Shown: in pieces, positions 57,720 to 64,000 of the stretch | Layout: every line of letters begins with the position of its first letter | Numbering within the stretch: the stretch's first letter is position 1 | Assembly (NCBI GenBank): GCA_019509985.1 | Contig: JAEKLF010000036.1 | Span: 21,033 to 85,032, forward strand | Source of the DNA: Burkholderiales bacterium | GTDB taxonomy: Bacteria; Pseudomonadota; Gammaproteobacteria; Burkholderiales; Burkholderiaceae_C | Direction of reading: 5' to 3' | Length of the DNA stretch: 64,000 nt | The notes under the pieces: model-generated | Database searches by the model: none | Seen by the model: only the letters and a program-made list of their open reading frames with translations | Told to the model about the DNA's origin: nothing | Made by a program: the position numbers and the translations under genes

Positions 57720-59699
57720 GTGGCTCCAGCCCCGCAAACGGAGACAGGCTTGACCTCGACCTTCCCTCGGCTCTTGCTCGACCACGCCGCCCGCTGGCCG
57801 GACGCGCCCGCATTACGCGAGAAGGCCTATGGCGTCTGGCAGACGCTGAGCTGGGCCCAACTCGCGCAACTGGTGCATGAACTGGCCCTGGGCCTGGCCG
57901 CGGCGGGCCTGCGCCGGGGCGAGCATGTCGTCGTCGTTGGCGAGAACCGCCCCCGACTCTACGCCAGCATGCTGGCCGCCCAGACCCTGGGGGCCGTGCC
58001 GGTGCCGCTGTACCAAGACGCCGTCGCCGCCGAATTCGTCTTCCCGCTGAACAACGCCGAGATCGCCTTCGCCATCGTCGAGGACCAGGAGCAGGTCGAC
58101 AAGCTGCTGGAGCTGCGCGAGCAGTGCCCGCAGCTCAAGCGCATCTGGTTCGACGACCCGCGCGGCCTGCGCCACTACGACGAGGCCGGCCTCGCGTCGC
58201 TGGACGAACTGATCGCGCAGGGCCGCGCCCACGCGGCCGAGCGGCCCGAGTTCTTCGCCGCCGAGGCCGCCGCCGTCCAGCCGGGCGACGTGGCGGCGCT
58301 GTTCTTCACCTCCGGCACGACGGGCAACCCCAAGGGCGTCATCCACACGCATGCGTCGCTGATCGACCGCGCCCAGGCCGGACAGCGCTTCGACAAGCTG
58401 ACCGAGCACGAAGAGGTGCTGGCCTACTTGCCGCCGGCCTGGGTCGGCCAGAACATCTTCAGCTATTCGCAGTGGCTGGCCGTCGGCTATGTCGTCAACT
58501 GCCCGGAGTCGGCCAGCACGGTCAGCATCGACCTGAAGGAAATCGGGCCCACCTACTACTTCGCGCCGCCGCGCGTCTTCGAAGGCCTGCTGACGACGGT
58601 GATGATCCGCATGGAGGACGCCTCCGCCATCAAGCGCTGGCTGTTCGATCGCTGCATGCGGCTGGCTCGCCGCGTCGGCACGCGGCTGATGGACGGCCAG
58701 GCTGTGGGCCTGCTCGACCGCCTGGCCTACGCGTTGGGCAATGTGCTGATCTACGGCCCGCTGCGCAACACGCTGGGCTTTTCGCGCGTGCGCGTCGCCT
58801 ACACGGCGGGCGAGGCCATCGGCCCCGACCTGTTCAGCTTCTACCGCGCCATCGGCATCAACCTGAAGCAGCTCTACGGCTCCACCGAGACGGCCGTGTT
58901 CGTCTGCCTGCAGCCCGACCATGAAGCGCGTGCCGACACGGTGGGCGTGCCGATCGAGGGCGTGGAGATCAAGCTTTCAGGCAGCGGCGAGTTGCTGGTG
59001 CGCTCGCCGGGGCTGCTCAAGGGCTATTACAAGAACGAGGCGGCCACGCGCGAGGTGCTGGGCGACGACGGCTGGTTCCACACCGGCGATGCCGGCTTCC
59101 TGACGCCGGGCGGCCACCTGAAGATCATCGACCGCGCCAAGGACGTGGGCCGGCTGATGGGCGGCGCCTTCGACGGCGCGATGTTTGCGCCCAAGTACGT
59201 CGAGAACAAGCTGAAGTTCTTCCCGCACATCAAGGAGGCGGTCTGCTTCGGTGACAAGCGCGACAAGGTCTGCGCCTTCATCAATATCGACTTCGAGGCC
59301 GTCGGCAACTGGGCCGAACGACGCAACCTGCCCTACGCCGGCTACACGGATCTGGCCCAGCGGCCCGAGGTCTATGACTTGATCCTCGACTGCGTCGAGA
59401 AGGTCAATGCCGACCTGGCCCAGGACGAGCTGCTGGCCGGCAGCCAGATCAGCCGCTTCCTTGTGCTGCACAAGGAGTTGGACGCCGACGACGGCGAGCT
59501 GACGCGCACGCGCAAGGTCAGGCGAGGCGCCATCGCCGAGAAATACGGCGTGCTGATCGACGCCCTGTACGCCGGCAAGGCGGTGCAGCACATCGAGACG
59601 CAAGTGAAGTTCGAGGACGGTCGCACGTCGATGATTTCCGCGGACCTTCGCATCGTCGAGGCCAAGACCTTCCCCACCGTCAAGGGGCAGGCCGCATGA
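57720..59699 (+). CDS. AMP-dependent acyl-CoA synthetase
   Basis: A 659-residue adenylate-forming ligase that couples an organic acid to CoA. The P-loop-like motif is LFFTSGTTGNPKGVIHTH; QLYGSTETAVFV and GWFHTGDAGFL are the A5 and A7-A8 motifs, and KIIDRAKD the hinge. The large size resembles long-chain acyl-CoA ligases. It starts at a GTG (57720); a TTG at 57749 is possible. The stop overlaps livG by 4 bases. A ligase as first gene suggests the transporter below imports an organic acid (for example a fatty or aromatic acid) rather than an amino acid. That is an inference. Confidence 0.9.
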   Translation: MAPAPQTETGLTSTFPRLLLDHAARWPDAPALREKAYGVWQTLSWAQLAQLVHELALGLAAAGLRRGEHVVVVGENRPRLYASMLAAQTLGAVPVPLYQDAVAAEFVFPLNNAEIAFAIVEDQEQVDKLLELREQCPQLKRIWFDDPRGLRHYDEAGLASLDELIAQGRAHAAERPEFFAAEAAAVQPGDVAALFFTSGTTGNPKGVIHTHASLIDRAQAGQRFDKLTEHEEVLAYLPPAWVGQNIFSYSQWLAVGYVVNCPESASTVSIDLKEIGPTYYFAPPRVFEGLLTTVMIRMEDASAIKRWLFDRCMRLARRVGTRLMDGQAVGLLDRLAYALGNVLIYGPLRNTLGFSRVRVAYTAGEAIGPDLFSFYRAIGINLKQLYGSTETAVFVCLQPDHEARADTVGVPIEGVEIKLSGSGELLVRSPGLLKGYYKNEAATREVLGDDGWFHTGDAGFLTPGGHLKIIDRAKDVGRLMGGAFDGAMFAPKYVENKLKFFPHIKEAVCFGDKRDKVCAFINIDFEAVGNWAERRNLPYAGYTDLAQRPEVYDLILDCVEKVNADLAQDELLAGSQISRFLVLHKELDADDGELTRTRKVRRGAIAEKYGVLIDALYAGKAVQHIETQVKFEDGRTSMISADLRIVEAKTFPTVKGQAA

Positions 59700-60475
59700 A
59701 GACCATCGGCGAAGTCATTCTCGACGTGAAGAACATCTCGCTGGCGTTCGGTGGCGTGAAGGCGCTGACCGACATCAGCTTCGACGTGCGCGAGCACGAG
59801 GTGCGCGCCATCATCGGCCCCAACGGCGCAGGCAAGAGTTCGATGCTGAACTGCATCAACGGCGTCTACCAGCCGCAGCAGGGCGCCATCACGCTGCGCG
59901 GCAAGACCTATCACGGCATGAGCCCGCGCCAGGTCGCCGAGATGGGCGTGGCACGCACCTTCCAGAACCTGGCCCTCTTCAAGGGCATGAGCGTGCTCGA
60001 CAACATCATGACCGGCCGCAACCTGCGCATGCGGCGTGGCCTGTTCTGGCAGGCCCTGCATTTGGGCCCCGCGCGACGCGAGGAAACGGAGCAGCGCGAG
60101 GCCGTGGAGCGCGTCATCGACTTCCTCGAGATCCAGGCCCACCGCAAGACGCCCGTCGGCCGCCTGCCCTACGGCTTGCAAAAACGCGTCGACCTGGGCC
60201 GTGCGCTGGCCATGGAGCCCAGCCTGCTGCTGCTGGACGAACCGATGGCCGGCATGAATGTCGAAGAGAAGCAGGACATGTGCCGCTTCATCCTCGATGT
60301 CAACGACGAGTTCGGCACCACCATCGTGCTGATCGAGCACGACATGGGCGTCGTCATGGACATCTCGGATCGTGTCGTCGTGCTGGACTACGGCAAGAAG
60401 ATCGGCGATGGCGTGCCGGACGAGGTTCGTGCCAATCCGGACGTGATCTCTGCGTATCTCGGAGCGAGCCACTGA
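59696..60475 (+). CDS. Branched-chain-type ABC transporter ATPase (LivG-like)
   Basis: A 259-residue ATPase of the hydrophobic amino-acid uptake (HAAT) family. Walker A is GPNGAGKSSML, the signature region GRLPYGLQKRVDLGRAL, Walker B LLLLDEPMAGMN and the switch His in IEHDMGVV. The C-terminal LGASH-type ending is typical of LivG. It overlaps the ligase by 4 bases upstream and the permease by one base (TGATG) downstream. A LivF partner is expected downstream of the window. Confidence 0.92.
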   Translation: MKTIGEVILDVKNISLAFGGVKALTDISFDVREHEVRAIIGPNGAGKSSMLNCINGVYQPQQGAITLRGKTYHGMSPRQVAEMGVARTFQNLALFKGMSVLDNIMTGRNLRMRRGLFWQALHLGPARREETEQREAVERVIDFLEIQAHRKTPVGRLPYGLQKRVDLGRALAMEPSLLLLDEPMAGMNVEEKQDMCRFILDVNDEFGTTIVLIEHDMGVVMDISDRVVVLDYGKKIGDGVPDEVRANPDVISAYLGASH

Positions 60476-61404
60476 TGGGTCCCTTCCTCGAAACCCTGAT
60501 CGGCGGCCTGATGTCCGGCATGCTGTATTCGCTGATCGCGCTCGGCTTCGTGTTGATCTTCAAGGCCAGCGGCGTCTTCAACTTCGCGCAGGGTGCCATG
60601 GTGCTGTTCGCGGCGCTGGCGATGGCGCGCTTCGCCGAATGGATTCAGAAATACGCCGGCCTTGACGGCAAGATCGTCGTCAACGTGCTCGCGTTTGCGG
60701 GCGCTCTCGCCGTGATGGTGGTCGTCGCCTGGCTGGTCGAGCGGCTGGCGCTGTCCAAGCTCGTCAACCAGGAGGGCATCACGCTGCTGATGGCGACGCT
60801 GGGCATCGCCTACCTGCTCGAAGGCGCGGGCCAGATGGTGTTCGGCAACGACATCTACAAGATCGACATCGGCCTGCCCAAGGACCCGATGTTTCTGTTC
60901 GAGCAGACCTTCGAGGGCGGCATCCTTGTCAGCAAGGAAGACCTCTACGCGGCGCTGATCGCTGCGGCGCTGGTGGCGTCCTTGAGCCTGTTCTTCCAGA
61001 AGACCGCCACCGGCCGCGCGCTGCGTGCCGTGGCCGACGACCACCAGGCCGCGCAGAGCATCGGCATCCCGTTGTCGCGCATCTGGGTCATCGTCTGGAG
61101 CGTGGCCGGCTTCGTCGCGCTGGTAGCTGGAATGATCTGGGGCAGCAAGTTGGGCGTTCAGTTTTCGCTGTCGCTGGTGGCGTTGAAGGCGCTACCGGTG
61201 GTGATCCTTGGTGGGCTGACGAGCGTGCCGGGTGCCATCGTGGGTGGGCTGTTGATCGGGGTGGGGGAGAAGTTGTCGGAGGCCTACCTCGGGCCTGCGT
61301 TGGGTGGTGGCATCGAGTACTGGTTTGGCTATGTGCTTGTGCTCGTCGTACTACTGGTGAGGCCTCAGGGGCTCTTCGGGGAGAAGATCATTGATCGCGT
61401 CTAG
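60475..61404 (+). CDS. Branched-chain-type ABC transporter permease (LivH-like)
   Basis: A 309-residue inner-membrane permease with about eight hydrophobic segments. It starts FLETLIGGLMSGMLYSLIALGFVLIFKASGVFNFAQGAMVL (cited in part: LIALGFVLIFKASGVFNFAQ), the diagnostic LivH opening. Later come TGRALRAVADDHQAAQSIGIP and VILGGLTSVPGAIVGG. The one-base TGATG overlap with the ATPase gene supports coupled translation. An inverted repeat lies between this gene and livM. Confidence 0.92.
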   Translation: MGPFLETLIGGLMSGMLYSLIALGFVLIFKASGVFNFAQGAMVLFAALAMARFAEWIQKYAGLDGKIVVNVLAFAGALAVMVVVAWLVERLALSKLVNQEGITLLMATLGIAYLLEGAGQMVFGNDIYKIDIGLPKDPMFLFEQTFEGGILVSKEDLYAALIAAALVASLSLFFQKTATGRALRAVADDHQAAQSIGIPLSRIWVIVWSVAGFVALVAGMIWGSKLGVQFSLSLVALKALPVVILGGLTSVPGAIVGGLLIGVGEKLSEAYLGPALGGGIEYWFGYVLVLVVLLVRPQGLFGEKIIDRV

Positions 61405-61418
61405 GCCCAATCCGACAC

Positions 61419-61490
61419 AGCCACAGAGGCACAGAGGCACAGAGAAGATTCAAGTGCGGTGGGTCTCTGTGTCTCTGTGCCTCCGTGGCT
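61419..61490. repeat. Inverted repeat in the livH-livM gap
   Basis: Arms AGCCACAGAGGCACAGAGGC... (61419-61445) and its complement (61464-61490) are 27 bases long with two mismatches and an 18-base loop. The arms themselves are made of CACAGAGGCACAGAG repeats. Such a repeat is widespread between genes of many bacteria, and here it interrupts an otherwise tightly packed operon. No T-run follows it. Confidence 0.75.
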
Positions 61491-61520
61491 TTGCTTCCTC
61501 ATCGGTGGAGCGTTGACGCC

Positions 61521-62585
61521 ATGCTCTACCGCGAGAACGGCCAGTTCAAAACCAGCTACTCGGCAGACAGCCAGATCCTGCCTATCCGCCAGGATCGCAT
61601 CGCGATGGCGTTGCTGCTGATCGCAGCCTTCGTCGTCATCCCGATGGTGTCCAGCGAGTACCTGCTGCGCGCCATCTTCATCCCCTTCCTGATCCTGTCG
61701 CTCGCCGCGCTGGGCCTGAACGTGCTGGTGGGCTACTGCGGCCAGATCTCGCTGGGCTCGGGCGCCTTCATGGCCGTGGGCGCCTACGTGGCCTACAACT
61801 GCCAGGCGCGGTTTGACGGCATGCCGCTGATCGTGTCGCTGCTGGCCGGCGGCTTGGGGGCCACCGTGCTGGGCGTGGCTTTCGGGCTGCCGTCGCTGCG
61901 CATCAAGGGGCTCTATCTTGCGGTGGCCACGCTGGCGGCGCAGTTCTTCGTCGACTGGGCCTGCCTGCGCCTGCCCTGGGTCACCAACGGCTCGTCGTCC
62001 GGCTCGGTCAGCGTGGCCAACCTGAGCCTCTTCGGCGTCGGCGTCGAATCGCCGTCGGCGCGCTATCTGCTCTGCCTGAGCTTCGTCGTCGTCTTCGCAC
62101 TGGCCACCAAGAACCTCGTGCGCGGCCACATCGGCCGCTCGTGGATGGCCATGCGCGACATGGACGTCGCAGCGGCCGTCATCGGCATCCGGCCCATGCA
62201 GGCCAAGCTCAGCGCCTTCGCGGTCAGCAGCTTCATCATCGGCGTGGCCGGGGCGCTGTGGGGCTTCGTGCACCTGGGCTCCTGGGAGCCGGCGGCGTTC
62301 GGCATCAACCGCTCGTTCGACCTGTTGTTCATGGTCATCATCGGCGGCCTCGGTTCGATCTCGGGCGCCTTCTTCGGCGCAGCCTTCATCGTCGTGTTGC
62401 CGCTGCTGCTGGACAAGCTGCCCTACTGGACCGGCCTGCCGATGGACACGGCCACCGCCTCCCACCTCGCGCTGATGATCTTCGGCGCACTGATCGTGTT
62501 CTTCCTGATCAAGGAACCGCATGGCCTCGCGCGGCTCTGGGCCACGGCGAAGGAAAAGCTCAGACTCTGGCCCTTCCCTCATTGA
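61521..62585 (+). CDS. Branched-chain-type ABC transporter permease (LivM-like)
   Basis: A 354-residue inner-membrane permease. The LivM core is LIAAFVVIPMVSSEYLLRAIFIPFLILSLAALGLNVLVGYCGQISLGSGAFMAVGAYVA (cited in part: LNVLVGYCGQISLGSGAFMA), followed by MRDMDVAAAVIGIRPMQAKL and GINRSFDLLFMVIIGGLGSI. About ten hydrophobic segments. I use the ATG at 61521; an earlier ATG would start inside the inverted repeat's downstream side. Paired with LivH to form the channel. Confidence 0.92.
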   Translation: MLYRENGQFKTSYSADSQILPIRQDRIAMALLLIAAFVVIPMVSSEYLLRAIFIPFLILSLAALGLNVLVGYCGQISLGSGAFMAVGAYVAYNCQARFDGMPLIVSLLAGGLGATVLGVAFGLPSLRIKGLYLAVATLAAQFFVDWACLRLPWVTNGSSSGSVSVANLSLFGVGVESPSARYLLCLSFVVVFALATKNLVRGHIGRSWMAMRDMDVAAAVIGIRPMQAKLSAFAVSSFIIGVAGALWGFVHLGSWEPAAFGINRSFDLLFMVIIGGLGSISGAFFGAAFIVVLPLLLDKLPYWTGLPMDTATASHLALMIFGALIVFFLIKEPHGLARLWATAKEKLRLWPFPH

Positions 62586-62620
62586 AGCGCATTGATACCC
62601 ACAACGATAGGAGACCGCCC

Positions 62621-63812
62621 ATGAAGATCGCATCCCTCATTGCCTGCACGGTGCTGGCTGCCCTGCAGTTCGCCGCTGCCCCGCCGGCGCAAGCCCAGGC
62701 CAAGGAGCAGTTCTTCCCGTTGCTGGTCTACCGCACAGGGCCCTATTCGCCCAACGGCACGCCCTGGGCCAATGGCAAGCAGGACTACATCAAGCTCATC
62801 AACGCGCGCGATGGCGGCGTCAACGGCGTGAAGCTGACCTTCGAGGAATGCGAGACGGGCTATGCGACCGACAAGGGCGTGGAGTGCTACGAGCGCCTGA
62901 AGGGCAAGGGCCAGTTCGGCGCGACGCTGTTCGACCCGCAGGCCACCGGCATCACCTTCGCGCTGACCGACAAGGTGCCGCACGACAAGATCCCGCTGGT
63001 CACGCTGGGCTATGGCCTGTCGGCCTCGGCCGAGCCCCTTCGGCAAGGAGCCCATCCCGCTGCTGGAGGAACGCAGCAAGACGCATGGCTTCGAGCTGAT
63101 CAAGATCCCGGTCACGGCGCCCGGCGTCGAGCAAAAGAGCGCCTGGCTGCAGGTGCGTCAGGCGCGACCCGACTATGTGCTGCTGTGGGGCTGGGGCGTC
63201 ATGAACTCCACGGCGTTGAAGGAGGCCCAGGCTACCGGCTACCCGCGCGAGAAGATGTACGGCGTCTGGTGGTCGGGTGCCGAGCCGGACGTGAAGGACG
63301 TGGGCGAGGGCGCCAAGGGCTACAACGCGCTGAACCTGAACACCTCGGGGCAGAGTCCCAAGGTCATCCAGGACATCCTGAAGTTCGTGCACGACAAGGG
63401 CCAGGGCACGGGGCCGAAGGACGAGGTGGGCTCGGTGCTGTACACGCGCGGCCTGGTCATCCAGGCGCTGGGCGTGGAGGCCGTGCGGCGTGCGCAGGAG
63501 CGCTTCGGCAAGGGCAAGGTCATGACCGGCGAGCAGGTGCGCTGGGGTCTGGAGAACCTAGCGCTGGATGACAAGAAGCTGGCCACGCTCGGCCTGACGG
63601 GCGTGATCCGGCCGATCAGCACGAGCTGCACCGACCACCAGGGCTCGACCTGGGTGCGCGTGCACACCTGGGACGGCGCGAAGTGGAGCTTCAGCAGCGA
63701 CTGGTACGAGGCTGATGCGCAGATCATCAAGCCGATGGTGAAGGCGGCGGCGGACAAGTACGCGGCTGAGAAGAAGTTGACGCGGCGGACGCCGGCGGAA
63801 TGCCAGAGCTGA
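62621..63812 (+). pseudogene. Branched-chain-type ABC transporter substrate-binding protein, internal out-of-frame deletion
   Basis: The first part (62621 to about 63033) encodes a signal peptide (ASLIACTVLAALQFAAA) and the N-terminal lobe, up to PLVTLGYGLSASAE. The second part is in another frame and begins PFGKEPIPLLEERSKTHGF, then runs intact to PAECQS* at 63812 (ALNLNTSGQ, WYEADAQIIKPM). From the family I expect about 45 residues between these segments (the stretch leading to the HDSPFGKEP motif). They are missing and the frame moves, implying a net loss of 3n+2 bases at about 63031-63037. The gene cannot make the full protein unless the deletion is a sequencing or assembly error. Confidence 0.82.
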
Positions 63813-63888
63813 GGATGGCTGTGCGTAGGCTCTCGCGCTGCTTCGGGTCGGTGGCCAGGCTCAGCCGGGAGTTCGCCCCGGCGGGCGA

Positions 63889-63916
63889 CCTTCTTTTTGA
63901 GCGACCAAAAAGAAGG
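63889..63916. repeat. Hairpin repeat near the right edge
   Basis: CCTTCTTTTTG (63889-63899), a 6-base loop and CAAAAAGAAGG (63906-63916) form a perfect 11-bp stem, followed by CAAAAAG. The surrounding 63813-64000 has no gene. Similar GACCTTCTTTTTG...CAAAAAGAAGG palindromes recur between genes in Burkholderiales genomes, so this is probably a copy of a dispersed repeat. Confidence 0.6.
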
Positions 63917-64000
63917 CAAAAAGTCGCCCCTGCTCCGTCGCCCCTCTGCGAGGGGTGCCCTGCGATGCTCGAACGCCGAGGCCCGCCCGGAACTCGCTTC

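Noticed and set aside
1..64000. CRISPR array
   Set aside because: No regularly spaced repeat series was seen, and no cas genes.

Overview
This 64 kb, very GC-rich window looks like the chromosome of a betaproteobacterium of the order Burkholderiales, probably near Roseateles, Pelomonas or Rubrivivax. The evidence is the strong G/C third-position bias, the rsmI/yraN/diaA/dolP cluster, the yggS-pilT-pilU cluster, divergent metE/metR, a PEP-CTERM protein, a FliA-type promoter and an acyl-CoA ligase/LivGHMK operon. The genus is inferred from these features, not demonstrated.

Left end (1-5326): part of an integrated mobile element, less GC-rich than the rest. Reading inward from the junction it carries a tyrosine integrase, a RepA-like AAA_25 protein that has lost its P-loop and gained a C-terminal HTH, a phage/plasmid II/X-family replication protein, a lone AbrB/MazE-type regulator and a truncated gene at the window edge. 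Its right boundary is a 3' half of a CAT-anticodon tRNA gene (5282-5326), the usual remnant of integration into a tRNA. Two families of short repeats lie between the integrase and this site. The intact tRNA and the rest of the element should lie to the left, outside the window.

Region 5.4-25 kb: host genes, starting with a KaiC-like double ATPase overlapping a hybrid histidine kinase. Then come a YciO-like protein, an SbmA/YddA-type ABC exporter, gamma-glutamyltransferase, an alkaline phosphatase operon, two MFS transporters, an exported methyltransferase-like protein, an orphan cheZ, mtfA, paired small lipoproteins, an S9 peptidase and two further lipoproteins from a local duplication.

Region 25-38.5 kb: lipid-related genes (thiolase, acyl-CoA dehydrogenase, wax ester synthase/DGAT) around an ECF42-type sigma factor coupled to a DGPF/YCII protein with a candidate autoregulated promoter. 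After these come the GTPase YlqF, a chemoreceptor with a near-consensus sigma-28 promoter, and an overlapping yggS/diheme cytochrome/triheme cytochrome operon.

Region 38.5-57 kb: pilT-pilU with two palindromes between them, a beta-hydroxyacid dehydrogenase, the dolP/diaA/yraN/rsmI cluster, a PEP-CTERM PQQ-type dehydrogenase, tldD, a DUF5063 protein, a fumarylacetoacetase-fold protein with a lipoprotein signal, metE/metR, DAHP synthase behind a Phe-rich leader peptide and attenuator, and htpG.

Right end (57-64 kb): a Crp/Fnr regulator divergent from an acyl-CoA ligase/LivGHMK operon, whose substrate-binding gene is broken by an internal out-of-frame deletion. The observations I rate most worth checking are the DAHP synthase attenuator, the repeat family placed directly after stop codons, the ECF42 promoter with a perfect 5' hairpin, the P-loop-less RepA-like protein of the island and the broken livK.
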